Part shown: positions 25,638 through 34,323 of the stretch, in pieces
Layout of the letters: each line of letters opens with the position of its first letter
Position numbering within the stretch: position 1 is the stretch's first letter
Assembly (NCBI RefSeq): GCF_030409315.1
Contig: NZ_JAUFPS010000086.1
Coordinates: 1 to 42,227 of the forward strand
Direction: 5' to 3'
Length of the DNA stretch: 42,227 nt
DNA from: Mucilaginibacter flavus
Lineage (GTDB): Bacteria; Bacteroidota; Bacteroidia; Sphingobacteriales; Sphingobacteriaceae
Position numbers and translations under genes: made by a program
Notes under the pieces: model-generated
Told to the model about the DNA's origin: nothing
The model's input: the letters and a program-made list of their open reading frames with translations, nothing else
Databases searched by the model: none

Positions 25638-26441
25638 TTAACTAACACGCGTGTGGTTCATCGCGGTAAGCATATTGCCGTAAATAGCGTTCAATGCACC
25701 CAGATTTTTAGCTAAACGTCCTACTTCATCCTTAAACTGTTTTGAATCATCTAATGATTCGTTGAAGTTGTTCATGGTTAAAGCAAGGTTTTGGTAAAAC
25801 TTGTTCATTGATTTTAAGTGCGCGCTTGAATCCTGTAATTCCAATTCATAAACCGCATTTAATGAACCTAAGTTTTTAGCCAGTTTATTCACCTGGTCAT
25901 GGTAAGCTTTTGAATCAACATTTGAGTTAGCCATTTCGGTTAAGTTAGCCGATGCTTTTTCAAAAGCTGTGCTTAAATTATCATAGCTTGCTGTAGCTGC
26001 TTTTACTTTATTGGTGAAGGCCACTGTGGCTTCGCCTGCATCGGTTACCCGTGATATAGCGGCAACTTTATCGCCAAATGTTCTTAAACCATCGCCCAGG
26101 CTACGTACCAGCTCCGGACCAATTTTGGCATCATCTAACATTTTATCTAATGCTGCTGTGCTGTTTGATGCACTGATCGCTGCCGGACGAGATGATGATT
26201 TTGGTAACTCGCCCTGAAAATCTTCGTTAAGTTCGGGATACACACGTACCCAGTCTACTTCTTTGTCTTCGCGTTGTAAACCTAAAATAAAGAATAACAC
26301 TGCTTCGGTACCTAAACCTGCTGTAATGAACTCTGATGCGAATTTCCAGTGCTGTATTTTAAATAACAACCCGATGATAACAACCGTTGCACCGATTGAA
26401 ATTATGTTTCCTATCCCGAATGGTTTTTTCTTTCCTGCCAT
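25638..26441 (-). CDS. gldL: T9SS/gliding motility protein GldL (PorL)
   Basis: 267 residues. Two membrane helices near the N-terminus (about 10-28 and 35-54) carry E46 in GLGTEAVLFF, the position of the conserved membrane glutamate thought to take part in proton use by the T9SS motor. The rest is a cytoplasmic helical domain, with a visible internal duplication: LAKNLGSLNAVYELEL and, near the C-terminus, LAKNLGALNAIYGNML. GldL forms a pentamer around two GldM copies in studied species. It sits between gldK (51-base gap) and gldM. Confidence 0.95.
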   Translation of the reverse strand: MAGKKKPFGIGNIISIGATVVIIGLLFKIQHWKFASEFITAGLGTEAVLFFILGLQREDKEVDWVRVYPELNEDFQGELPKSSSRPAAISASNSTAALDKMLDDAKIGPELVRSLGDGLRTFGDKVAAISRVTDAGEATVAFTNKVKAATASYDNLSTAFEKASANLTEMANSNVDSKAYHDQVNKLAKNLGSLNAVYELELQDSSAHLKSMNKFYQNLALTMNNFNESLDDSKQFKDEVGRLAKNLGALNAIYGNMLTAMNHTRVS

Positions 26442-26492
26442 AATAATCAGAAATAACTTTGTTTTAGAGTGTGTTGGTGTTTATGTGTTTTG

Positions 26493-27803
26493 TTAATGTT
26501 TGTCTCTAATATCGCGCCCCAGGTAGCTGGTTACGCAACGGAAACCGATGTATGATTTAGCGGTATCCTGATACTCATAAGTACGGGTTGAGTTTTGTAG
26601 AAAGTAACCGATATCTTTCCATGACCCGCCGCGAACAACTTTACGTTTAATCACTTCAGGATCGGAAGATTTGGCCTCAACCGCGAATGTTGGGTTTAAA
26701 TCATGTACAAATGTTGATGCAGATTCGTCGAATGCCGATGAAGTCCATTCGGCTACGTTGCCTGCCATGTTATATAAACCGTAATCGTTAGGGAAATACG
26801 AACGTACGTTTACAGTATAAGCGCCGCCATCATCGGTATAATTACCACGGCCCGGCTTAAAGTTGGCCAGTAAACAGCCTTTAGCATTTTTGATGTACGG
26901 GCCACCCCATGGGTAATCGGTACCTAACCTGCCACCGCGGGCGGCATATTCAAATTCGCCTTCGTTTGGTAAGCGGTAGTCTGCGCGTGGCGGCAAATGA
27001 TGCGCGTCTTTATAAGCAGTGTTATAACGTGTGCGCCAAACGGTGAAAGCCCTTGCCTGCCTCCAGGTAACGCCCACTACCGGATAGTTACGGAAAGCCG
27101 GGTGAGAGAAATAAGCCTCAACCATTGGCTCGTTGGCGGCGTATGAAAAATCGCTTAACCAAACTAGCGTATCCGGGTAAACATTTACGGTATCGCGTAA
27201 AATGAAATCAGAACGGCGTGATTTTGGATCGTTACGGTGGTTAGCCGCATCGCGCAGCACCATTAAAGCGTAGTTGTATTTTAAAAGGCGAACGTCAAGC
27301 TCGTCGCGGTCAAATACGCGGTCTTCATTCTGGTAAAACATACCCTGAAGTTTTGATTTGTTGCTTGCAGCACCTTTTTTATTAGCCCAAACCGGATTTT
27401 TTTGAACGTAAGCCCAGTTGATATATCTTTTGCCGCTCGCGCTTGCAGGCTTGCCTTTAGTTTGGATATAATATTTATTGTCGTTAACGTAGTTGGTGAT
27501 AGCGATAGAGTCACGTACCCAGAAAACAAATTTTTTGTACTGGCTATTGGTGATCTCGGTTTGATCCATAAAGAATGGAGATTCGGTAACCTGTTTAGGC
27601 TGTGCTGTTTGTGCGAAGGTTACATCCTGATCTGTTTGGCCCATCATAAAAGAGCCACCGGGAATATAAACCATTCCGTAAGGCACTTCGGCTTTAAATG
27701 ATCTTTGCGGAACACCGGTTAATTCACCCCTGTCGCCGCCGCCACCGCAACCGCTTAGAATTCCACTCGCTAAAACAACTATTAAAAAGTATATCTGCTT
27801 CAT
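26493..27803 (-). CDS. gldK: T9SS/gliding motility lipoprotein GldK (PorK)
   Basis: 436 residues from ATG 27803; an in-frame TTG four codons earlier is less likely. The signal peptide ends in a lipobox ILSGC with C19 as the lipidated cysteine. The body is an FGE-sulfatase (SUMF1) type fold: VPYGMVYIPGGSFMMGQTD at the start, PVVGVTWRQARAFTVWR and YRLPNEGEFEYAARGG in the middle, and NVAEWTSS and VVRGGSWKD toward the end. GldK is the outer-membrane lipoprotein of the T9SS ring and is not expected to be a sulfatase-modifying enzyme. It is the first gene of the gldKLMN operon. Confidence 0.96.
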   Translation of the reverse strand: MKQIYFLIVVLASGILSGCGGGGDRGELTGVPQRSFKAEVPYGMVYIPGGSFMMGQTDQDVTFAQTAQPKQVTESPFFMDQTEITNSQYKKFVFWVRDSIAITNYVNDNKYYIQTKGKPASASGKRYINWAYVQKNPVWANKKGAASNKSKLQGMFYQNEDRVFDRDELDVRLLKYNYALMVLRDAANHRNDPKSRRSDFILRDTVNVYPDTLVWLSDFSYAANEPMVEAYFSHPAFRNYPVVGVTWRQARAFTVWRTRYNTAYKDAHHLPPRADYRLPNEGEFEYAARGGRLGTDYPWGGPYIKNAKGCLLANFKPGRGNYTDDGGAYTVNVRSYFPNDYGLYNMAGNVAEWTSSAFDESASTFVHDLNPTFAVEAKSSDPEVIKRKVVRGGSWKDIGYFLQNSTRTYEYQDTAKSYIGFRCVTSYLGRDIRDKH

Positions 27804-27851
27804 TTTTAAAATCAAAATTCAGTTATAAAAACTATAACATTATGAGACCCC

Positions 27852-27885
27852 CGAATATATCAATTTTGCATTACGTGCCAAAAAA
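27852..27885 (-). promoter_or_regulatory. Weak candidate promoter of gldKLMN
   Basis: On the minus strand TATATTCG (27859-27852) is one mismatch from TAnnTTTG and is preceded, after 18 bases, by TTTTTTGG, which contains a TTG close to the -33 position. It lies about 50 bases before the gldK ATG. The mismatch keeps the confidence low. Confidence 0.35.
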
Positions 27886-27964
27886 CATTTGATTAAAGCC
27901 ATAAAAAGGCCTATGAAATGCGTTCGGCATTATTTTAACAGCAAATTACCATATGAAATATTAC

Positions 27965-27997
27965 CATCTGATACCCCACAGCGGTGATTATCAGATG
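27965..27997. terminator. Stem-loop downstream of hemD
   Basis: Perfect 9-base arms, CATCTGATA (27965-27973) and TATCAGATG (27989-27997), around a 15-base loop, in the gap between hemD and gldK. No T-run follows on either strand, so the role as terminator of hemD is uncertain. An A/T-only inverted repeat (TAAATAAA with TTTATTTA) closer to the hemD stop, near 28038-28065, is an alternative. Confidence 0.35.
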
Positions 27998-28056
27998 CCA
28001 TTAATACGCTATTGCAAACGGGAAAGTTGCAATAAGGTTAAATAAATTTCTATTTT

Positions 28057-28815
28057 TTATTTATTTACCAGTTTGCAGTATTGCTCAATAGCCATAGTCA
28101 TGGATGGAGCGCCAGGAGTTGGAGCAGGTACATCCAGGATTAAACCAGCCTCAAGCACCGCCTTGTGCGTGGTAGCACCAAAAGCAGCTATGCGCGTATT
28201 GTTCTGTTTAAAATCGGGAAAGTTTTTGTAAAGGGATTGAATGCTTGATGGGCTAAAGAAAGCGATAACATCATAAAATACATCAGCCAGATCTGAAAGA
28301 TCGCTGCAAACCGTACGGAAAAGCACGGCAGGTGTAAAGTTATAACCGTTCTCTAACAAAAAGCGTTGGGTTTCTTCGGCAGCCACGTCAGAGCATGGGT
28401 AAAGAAACTTTTCGGCAGAGTGTTTTTTAAGCACCTCGGCCAGGTCGGCCGCGGTTTGTTTGCCAAAAAAGATTTTGCGTTTACGGTATTGAATATATTT
28501 TTGAAGATAAAGCGCGATAGTTTCTGAAAGGCAGAAATATTTCATTTCAACAGGTACCTCAAAACGCATCTCTTCGCAAATGCGGAAGAAATGATCGGCA
28601 GAGTTACGGCTGGTGAAAATAACCGCGGTAAAATCAGCCAGGTTAATCTTTTCCTTTCTGAAATCCTTGGCGGGCACACCCTCAACATGAATAAATGATC
28701 TGAAATCAATTTTCAGGTTAAGCTTTTTGGCCAGCTCGGCGTACGGATTTTTATCGTTTTCGGGCTTTGATAAAGTAACTAAAATACTTTTAACCTTTTT
28801 CTTTCTGTCTTCCAA
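28057..28815 (-). CDS. hemD: Uroporphyrinogen-III synthase
   Basis: 252 residues. The enzyme closes hydroxymethylbilane to uroporphyrinogen III in haem synthesis. The start is a TTG (28815): no in-frame ATG exists nearby, and the protein begins in the expected way with KVKSILVTLSKP. The two-lobed fold is visible: first lobe with FTAVIFTSRNSADHFF, second lobe with FYDVIAFFSPSSIQSLYKNFP, and the closing motif RIAAFGATTHKAVLEAG. The family is poorly conserved, but this pattern is clear. It follows the DUF4271 gene after 19 bases and precedes gldK, a grouping common in Bacteroidota. Confidence 0.88.
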   Translation of the reverse strand: MEDRKKKVKSILVTLSKPENDKNPYAELAKKLNLKIDFRSFIHVEGVPAKDFRKEKINLADFTAVIFTSRNSADHFFRICEEMRFEVPVEMKYFCLSETIALYLQKYIQYRKRKIFFGKQTAADLAEVLKKHSAEKFLYPCSDVAAEETQRFLLENGYNFTPAVLFRTVCSDLSDLADVFYDVIAFFSPSSIQSLYKNFPDFKQNNTRIAAFGATTHKAVLEAGLILDVPAPTPGAPSMTMAIEQYCKLVNK

Positions 28816-28834
28816 GTCTATTCTTTTAACTAAC

Positions 28835-29815
28835 CTAAATCCTAATATTCAATGCCTTTATTAAAATCAAAATAGGGCAAATTTCGAGGGCACAAAGATA
28901 CGTAAATAAATAAAACTTATGAAATCTGAAAGTAGAAATTATATTTACGCTGCTTCGTACGTATTGCCATATGAAAATTATAATAATAATGATGAGGGTA
29001 AACCAAAGCAATGCAGGTATATATTGCGCTGCAAGTAGGCTAAAACATATCACCACCGGTAAAAACACAAACGCTATATTAAAATAAGTAAGATGTAATA
29101 TGTTAAGGTATTCGCTTACCAGCCGGTTAATATCAAATATAAACCCAAGCACCTTAAGCACAATGAATTTTAAGGCAAACAATGTTACAACGCCCACTGT
29201 AACCAACACAAAAAGCCGGGTACCGCTTGAGGTATAATAAACCCCCTTATAGGCTGCCAACTGGTATAAAAATAAGCCCAGTGTTAAGCAAAACAACAGG
29301 AACAACCCCAAAAATGCCCAGGTGCTTACCACACCGTCATCTTTACCGGCTGCCGATAGTACCCGCTTGCTATAAAACGATTGTAATACAAAAGTTACAT
29401 CGTTATTAAGGGCCATGTTTAGCAAGGCGGTATACAGTAATAGCCCAATAATGATGAGGATAACCCAAGGATCGCGCAGGGGGCGGGTAAGGCCATCCTT
29501 AACTTTACTTTTGGTTTTTAAGTGCAGATCTAAAAAGCCATAGCCCTTATATACCGTATGATCTATTAAGCTATCGAGATAAGCGCTGTTGTGGGTAGTG
29601 GAATCGGGCATGCGGATGTACTGCATGGCAATGGAATCTGATACGAATGCTTTGCGGTTTTGCATGGCATTGGCTACAGAATCGAGCAGGGAGTTACCGC
29701 CCATGCTGATGTGCCTGTACTTAGGTGTTGCTGGTTTACCTGTAGTATCCTGTTGCGCAGCCGCAGCAGTTATACCCCATAAAACCATTAGCAAGCAACA
29801 GGCAAAAAATCGCAT
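28835..29815 (-). CDS. DUF4271 membrane protein
   Basis: 326 residues with a signal peptide (MRFFACCLLMVLWGITAAAAQ), a polar stretch to about residue 100, then six or seven membrane helices to the C-terminus. Recognisable family features are PLRDPWVILIIIGLLLYTALLN, FSYKRV-like QSFYSKRVLSA, and the ending FRFHKFYLFTYLCALEICPILILIK, typical of DUF4271. The function is not known. The tight link to hemD (19-base gap) and closeness to gldKLMN are shared by many Bacteroidota, so a role in the envelope or in T9SS assembly has been suspected, but the sequence alone does not show it. Confidence 0.82.
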   Translation of the reverse strand: MRFFACCLLMVLWGITAAAAQQDTTGKPATPKYRHISMGGNSLLDSVANAMQNRKAFVSDSIAMQYIRMPDSTTHNSAYLDSLIDHTVYKGYGFLDLHLKTKSKVKDGLTRPLRDPWVILIIIGLLLYTALLNMALNNDVTFVLQSFYSKRVLSAAGKDDGVVSTWAFLGLFLLFCLTLGLFLYQLAAYKGVYYTSSGTRLFVLVTVGVVTLFALKFIVLKVLGFIFDINRLVSEYLNILHLTYFNIAFVFLPVVICFSLLAAQYIPALLWFTLIIIIIIFIWQYVRSSVNIISTFRFHKFYLFTYLCALEICPILILIKALNIRI

Positions 29816-29842
29816 CTAAAAATCAACCTTTTAATTTGGCTG

Positions 29843-29850
29843 CAAAATTA
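29843..29850 (-). promoter_or_regulatory. Candidate -7 box upstream of the DUF4271-hemD unit
   Basis: The minus strand reads TAATTTTG, a perfect TAnnTTTG, 27 bases before the ATG at 29815. No TTTG is seen at the -33 position, so the call rests on one element. Confidence 0.35.
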
Positions 29851-29882
29851 CGGTAATAATTGGTTGTTTTGGTAGCCGGCTA

Positions 29883-30653
29883 TTAATTCTCACCCGGCTG
29901 GGGCGACTTTTTATTAACACCGCCGCCGTGTATAGACTTACGAACAACCGTTACCCCAGTGGCCGACCAAAACACCAGGAAGCCCGGCTTAGTTTTGCTT
30001 ACCGATATCCTTAAAAGAATACGTTTGGGGTCGGGGTGAATATTGAGAACATCGATATTGTGGTGATCCTTTTCGGTCATCACGTCTTTTTTACCCCATT
30101 TGGCCAGGTCATGCACCAGGTAGCTAAAATTGGCATCGGTGGCGGGGATATCATTATAATAATCGGGCAGGTTAAATTCTTTCGTTTCGATGCCATCCTG
30201 GTAAACCAACGTGATTTTTAATTGCGATGGGCCTTCAGAACTGGTTAGGCCCAGGTACATGCCTGTATACTTTCTGTGCAGTACATCAAAAGCAAAACTC
30301 CCCTCGCCTGCCACATAACGGGCCTGGTTGTTCCAATTATTGGCATTATCATAATGAAGTTTAACGGCCGGATGGCTGGCATTAGCCGGGATTAAAGAAA
30401 CATCGGGCAGGGCATGCGGAGCTTTATCGCCATGAAATACCGCTGCGGCCATGGTAAGGTACCCATCGCCATCGCCGCCACCATCTATCCCTTTTGTCCA
30501 GCTGGTTAAGCTACCATCTGTAAAAGTGGTTACCGGGCGTGCGTTTAATAAGGTATCAATATCTATTTGTATCACTTTCCCTTTTTGCTGGGCAATACTA
30601 ATGGATGCCATCAAAAGGCAGGGGAATAAAAAGGCTATAAGTTTAAAGTTCAT
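29883..30653 (-). CDS. Exported protein of unknown function
   Basis: 256 residues with a signal peptide (MNFKLIAFLFPCLLMASISIAQQ). I do not recognise the family. The mature part looks all-beta, with a Gly/Asp-rich segment GIDGGGDGDGYLTMAAA near residue 55-70, and ends in a polar, unstructured tail (GGGVNKKSPQPGEN). The strand pattern and LHYDNANNWNNQARYV suggest a jelly-roll, perhaps carbohydrate-binding, domain, but this is inference. It lies 87 bases downstream of the GH92 mannosidase gene on the same strand, with a palindromic repeat between them, which could make the two partners in glycan use. Confidence 0.65.
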   Translation of the reverse strand: MNFKLIAFLFPCLLMASISIAQQKGKVIQIDIDTLLNARPVTTFTDGSLTSWTKGIDGGGDGDGYLTMAAAVFHGDKAPHALPDVSLIPANASHPAVKLHYDNANNWNNQARYVAGEGSFAFDVLHRKYTGMYLGLTSSEGPSQLKITLVYQDGIETKEFNLPDYYNDIPATDANFSYLVHDLAKWGKKDVMTEKDHHNIDVLNIHPDPKRILLRISVSKTKPGFLVFWSATGVTVVRKSIHGGGVNKKSPQPGEN

Positions 30654-30691
30654 GTTTGATTGGTTGCACTAAAGATAGGCAAACCAGCGAA

Positions 30692-30724
30692 AGACTTACG
30701 AAGTTTCTGAAACTTCGTAAGTCT
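30692..30724. repeat. ACTTACGAAGTTT palindrome, copy 2
   Basis: 15-base arms, AGACTTACGAAGTTT (30692-30706) and AAACTTCGTAAGTCT (30710-30724), around CTG. It is the second copy of the palindrome at 22947. The two copies share the ACTTACGAAGTTT core but differ at the ends and in the loop. It lies between the GH92 gene and the exported unknown. Confidence 0.8.
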
Positions 30725-30740
30725 GGAATCCGCGACACTT

Positions 30741-33700
30741 TTACTGCGATACCGGCACATCCGCCGTACCCCAATTGGTATTAGGCTTATCGCCCATTTT
30801 AAGCACCAGGTTACCGCCTTTCAACAGTTCGGCCGCCGGGAAACTGAACGATTGCCATTCTTTGCCGTTCAGCGTAGCGCTTTGCACGTATTTGTTATTG
30901 CGCGATACATTAACGGCCTCAATGGTGAAGCTTTGCCCCCTGCCGTATTGCCCATTCAGATGGATGGTAACTTTTGGGAATATCGGGCTGCCTATTTCAT
31001 ACAATGGCTTAGCGCTTGCGCCGCCATCGGTTTGGAACAGGCCTATCGCGTTCATCACAAACCATGAGCTCATTTGCCCCTGGTCTTCATCGCCCAGGTA
31101 GGCGTTTGATTCGCCAAAGCCATAAAAACGATCAACAATGGCACGGCTCCAGCGCTGGGTAAGCCAGGGCCTTTTAACCCAGTTGAAGAGGAACGCGAAA
31201 TGCATCGATTGCTGGTTACCCTGTATTACCGGGAAATCCCAATACTGATCGCCGGGTGCGTTGAACCTTAGCTTGTCGCTTTCTCCAAAGCCCCACTCCA
31301 GGCGTTTGATAAATTTATCAACCCCAATGGCGTTGGCTAAGCCGGGTACATCCTGCGGTACAAAATAGGTAAGCTGCCAGGCGTTGCCTTCTACATAGTG
31401 CTCGTTAGCACCAGATTTAAAGGGATCAAAATTAGGGAACCACGTACCATCAGATTTTTTTAAGCGGGCATAACCACTTTCGGGGTCGATGATGTTTTTC
31501 CAATAGCCCGAGCGCTCATGAAACACATCGTACTCCTTTTGCTTGCTTAATGATTTAGCTAGCTGCGATACCGTCCAATCGTCATAAGCATATTCCAAAG
31601 TGTTTGAAAAACGGCCCAGATCATAAGGCACGTATTTATATTTAAGGTAAGCCTGTAAATCTTCATTACCGGCAAAGCCGGCCGTTCCCACTTTTTGAGC
31701 CGGTGTGGTTTGCATTTTATTTACGGCTTCAAAAACTTTCTGCGCGTCGAAATCGCGGATGCCCATCTGGTAGGCACTCACCAACAGCGGAATTTCATGC
31801 TCTGCAACCATTACCGGTACATAGTTCATCCCGGCGGGGCCTTTAGCCAGCCAACCGTTGGCATTGTACATAGCCAATTGCGAATGCACCCATTTTGACG
31901 ACCACTCCGGTGTAACCAAATTCCAGTACTGGTTCAAGTTCCAAAACGTATTCCAAAAGGCATCGCAGCCCAAAGCAACCGACTTACCATCTGTAAACTG
32001 TTGTACCCGCTTTGAAGCATCAATCCATTGCCCGTTTACATCGCTCCAGGTATTGCGGCTGGCCAGGCCGCGGTACATGTTGGTATAAAAGCGCATTTTT
32101 TCGCGATAATCATTACTGCTTACTTCCAACCGGCCAAATAAATTATTCCAGGTATCTTTTTGCGCCTGGCGCACTTTATCAAAACTCCAGCCAAAAGGTT
32201 TTGTAATTTCTGTTTGCAGATTTTCGGCAGCGTTGTTAATGCTCACCAATGAAATACCGGTACGCACTTGAATAACCGGGTTAACATTGGTATCAAACTC
32301 AACAAAAGCGCCCGCCTTTTTAGGGTCGATAGCTGCCGTTACATCTTTATCGGTAACATTGTTATTTACCCAGGTACCAAACTTTTTAAAAGGCCTGTCA
32401 AACTCTATCACAAAGTGAATGGTATAGTCCTGGTTAACCCCTCCCGACCATACATCGCCAGAAAATTGCCTGCTGTAGCCTTCAATACGGGTATCGCTTA
32501 TCTTTTTAAAACTGATATCTTTTAAATTATACCCATACTCGGCCGGAATCATTAAATCAATCATCACCCGGGCATTGGTGCCCTTAGGGTAAGTGTAGCG
32601 CATAAAACTGCAACGGGTAGTAGCAGTAAGCTCGGCTTTAATATTGTAATTGGTAAGCTGTACCTTGTAGTAACCTATTTTTGCTTCTTCGGTAGCTTTA
32701 TCAATTTTTGAACGATAACCGTCGCCGGTTTTAGCTTCATCGCCAACCTGGGTTTTTAAGCCGCCACTTGTTGGGAAAACACCAAGGCCCGCCATTGTCC
32801 ATTCGTGAATGTGGCTAAAGGTGCCTACGCTTTCAAAAGCAGGATCGTACCCTGCCGACCAGCCCTCGTTCTGGTTATCCGGACTTAACTTTACCATGCT
32901 AAAAGGCATCCACGGCCCCGGCGCTATCATCCAGCGCGAATGAGCTGTACCTATACGGGTATTACCATAATCGGCAGGTGTGGCAATCGCTTGTGCCGAT
33001 CTTTTCACGGTTCCGGTTTGCAACAACACGCCATTACTATATACAGCATAATTACTTGTTTTGGGCGATGTAACCGCAGGCATAGGTACCTCCAACTGGT
33101 ACCTGGCCGAATCGACATTTTGCTCGAACACCTGTTTTCCATCTAACTTAACTGATAGTTTTGGTGTACCGGTAAGGTGTTGCACATCAACCAACAGGGG
33201 TTGAAAACGAACTCCGTTATTACTAACCTCGTAATCGGCCGCTTTAACTTCGCGCACAAAAATATCTTTGGGGTTTACCAATTCCAGTTTCTGCGAGCCG
33301 GTCATCGCCACCTGGTCAAACACCATCCAGGAGCCATCAAGCGTAGTTAGCTGAATTTCGTTGCCCCCTTTGTGCAGCATGCCAGGCTTTATATCGATAA
33401 CTATTTTATAAGGGTTGCTTTTTTTCAAGTTGCCGTAAATAGAGCTATCCCGCGTTGCTTTTTTAGGAAACTGGTATTTAAACTCCTGCCCGTTCACTGT
33501 TACCTTAAATAAAGGCGGCTCATTATTATTATAACCGGCAAGATTAATGATAAGACTGCCAAAATTATTTTGCGGCAGGTTTGCTATGCCGAAAAGAATG
33601 TTTAACACATTGGTGCGGGTACCAGATGTAGCACCGGTGCCACCCCAGCCATCTTTAATACCTGGTAAAGCATATGGCCAGTCTGTTCCTGGTTTTGAAA

Positions 33701-33899
33701 AGCCAACCAGGTAATAGCGATCTTCCCAACCAAAATCTTTATATAAAAAATGATCATAGTCGGCAGGGGCTAATGCCAGGCCGGCGCTACTGTTATCAGC
33801 CTTGCCTATTTGCCATACTACTTTTTGCTGGGCGGTTGCGGTTAACAGGTAAAAGCAAAACAATCCTATTACAATTAATATTCTTTTTTTAGCGTACAT
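30741..33899 (-). CDS. GH92 alpha-mannosidase with N-terminal lyase-type domain
   Basis: 1052 residues from ATG 33899; a TTG at 33935 is rejected because it lies on the predicted promoter box. After a signal peptide (KKRILIVIGLFCFYLLTATAQ), the first about 200 residues (WQIGKADNSSAGLAL, then FKVTVNGQ) resemble the C-terminal domain of family 4 polysaccharide lyases, a beta-sandwich. The rest is a glycoside hydrolase 92 catalytic domain: GTAHSRWMIAPGPWMPF, FWNTFWNLNQYWNL, VEGNAWQLTYF with the likely catalytic acid, and YLGDEDQGQMSSWFVMNAIG with the acidic base pair. GH92 enzymes are calcium-dependent exo-mannosidases. No SusC/SusD pair is nearby. Confidence 0.9.
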   Translation of the reverse strand: MYAKKRILIVIGLFCFYLLTATAQQKVVWQIGKADNSSAGLALAPADYDHFLYKDFGWEDRYYLVGFSKPGTDWPYALPGIKDGWGGTGATSGTRTNVLNILFGIANLPQNNFGSLIINLAGYNNNEPPLFKVTVNGQEFKYQFPKKATRDSSIYGNLKKSNPYKIVIDIKPGMLHKGGNEIQLTTLDGSWMVFDQVAMTGSQKLELVNPKDIFVREVKAADYEVSNNGVRFQPLLVDVQHLTGTPKLSVKLDGKQVFEQNVDSARYQLEVPMPAVTSPKTSNYAVYSNGVLLQTGTVKRSAQAIATPADYGNTRIGTAHSRWMIAPGPWMPFSMVKLSPDNQNEGWSAGYDPAFESVGTFSHIHEWTMAGLGVFPTSGGLKTQVGDEAKTGDGYRSKIDKATEEAKIGYYKVQLTNYNIKAELTATTRCSFMRYTYPKGTNARVMIDLMIPAEYGYNLKDISFKKISDTRIEGYSRQFSGDVWSGGVNQDYTIHFVIEFDRPFKKFGTWVNNNVTDKDVTAAIDPKKAGAFVEFDTNVNPVIQVRTGISLVSINNAAENLQTEITKPFGWSFDKVRQAQKDTWNNLFGRLEVSSNDYREKMRFYTNMYRGLASRNTWSDVNGQWIDASKRVQQFTDGKSVALGCDAFWNTFWNLNQYWNLVTPEWSSKWVHSQLAMYNANGWLAKGPAGMNYVPVMVAEHEIPLLVSAYQMGIRDFDAQKVFEAVNKMQTTPAQKVGTAGFAGNEDLQAYLKYKYVPYDLGRFSNTLEYAYDDWTVSQLAKSLSKQKEYDVFHERSGYWKNIIDPESGYARLKKSDGTWFPNFDPFKSGANEHYVEGNAWQLTYFVPQDVPGLANAIGVDKFIKRLEWGFGESDKLRFNAPGDQYWDFPVIQGNQQSMHFAFLFNWVKRPWLTQRWSRAIVDRFYGFGESNAYLGDEDQGQMSSWFVMNAIGLFQTDGGASAKPLYEIGSPIFPKVTIHLNGQYGRGQSFTIEAVNVSRNNKYVQSATLNGKEWQSFSFPAAELLKGGNLVLKMGDKPNTNWGTADVPVSQ

Positions 33900-33932
33900 A
33901 CAGAGGTTAGTCGTTTTATTTGTTGTATTGTA

Positions 33933-33940
33933 CAAACATA
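33933..33940 (-). promoter_or_regulatory. Predicted -7 box of the GH92 gene
   Basis: The minus strand reads TATGTTTG, a perfect TAnnTTTG, with TTTT 19 bases further upstream in place of TTTG. Transcription would start near 33926, giving a leader of about 27 bases before the ATG at 33899. This supports that start rather than the in-frame TTG at 33935. Confidence 0.5.
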
Positions 33941-34323
33941 TTAAATTAGATTAAATTTTAAAACTATTGAAATGCAATTTTTATACCACATGTATTGGGG
34001 CTGCTTATTCAGATTGATATATGGCCGCTTCAAATTTTTATTCTGTCGAATATAAGTTTTTTAGCCAAGCTATAGCATGCCAAAAATAGAGTTTATCATT
34101 GGCACACAATAACTTGACTTAAGAAAGTCAATTATTGCGCAACACTGTAGTCAAGATCGTCTTTTTAAAAACAGAGTATAACTCATAATATTAATCTGTC
34201 GAAAAAAGTTATAGATTAACAACTTCATATACATGCTACTTAGAGGTATAATTTAAGTTAATCCATCATCGCTTTTTATTCTATTTAATATTAACATTAC
34301 ATTTAATATAGCCTTATCATTTT
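33941..34323. other. AT-rich divergent intergenic region
   Basis: About 380 bases without a gene, between the GH92 gene (-) and the porin-like gene (+). It is noticeably more AT-rich than the rest of the window. The nine bases TCTGTCGAA occur at 34042 and 34195, each followed by an A/T-rich stretch. A small dyad TTGACT/AGTCAA lies near 34112-34130. No clear TAnnTTTG box was found before the + gene. Confidence 0.5.

Noticed and set aside
26493..27803. Formylglycine-generating or sulfatase-modifying enzyme
   Set aside because: The SUMF1-like fold is the normal fold of GldK; the lipobox and the gldLMN genes downstream make the T9SS role clear.
30741..33899. Polysaccharide utilisation locus around the GH92 gene
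   Set aside because: No SusC/SusD pair, sigma/anti-sigma regulator or other sugar enzyme is within the window.
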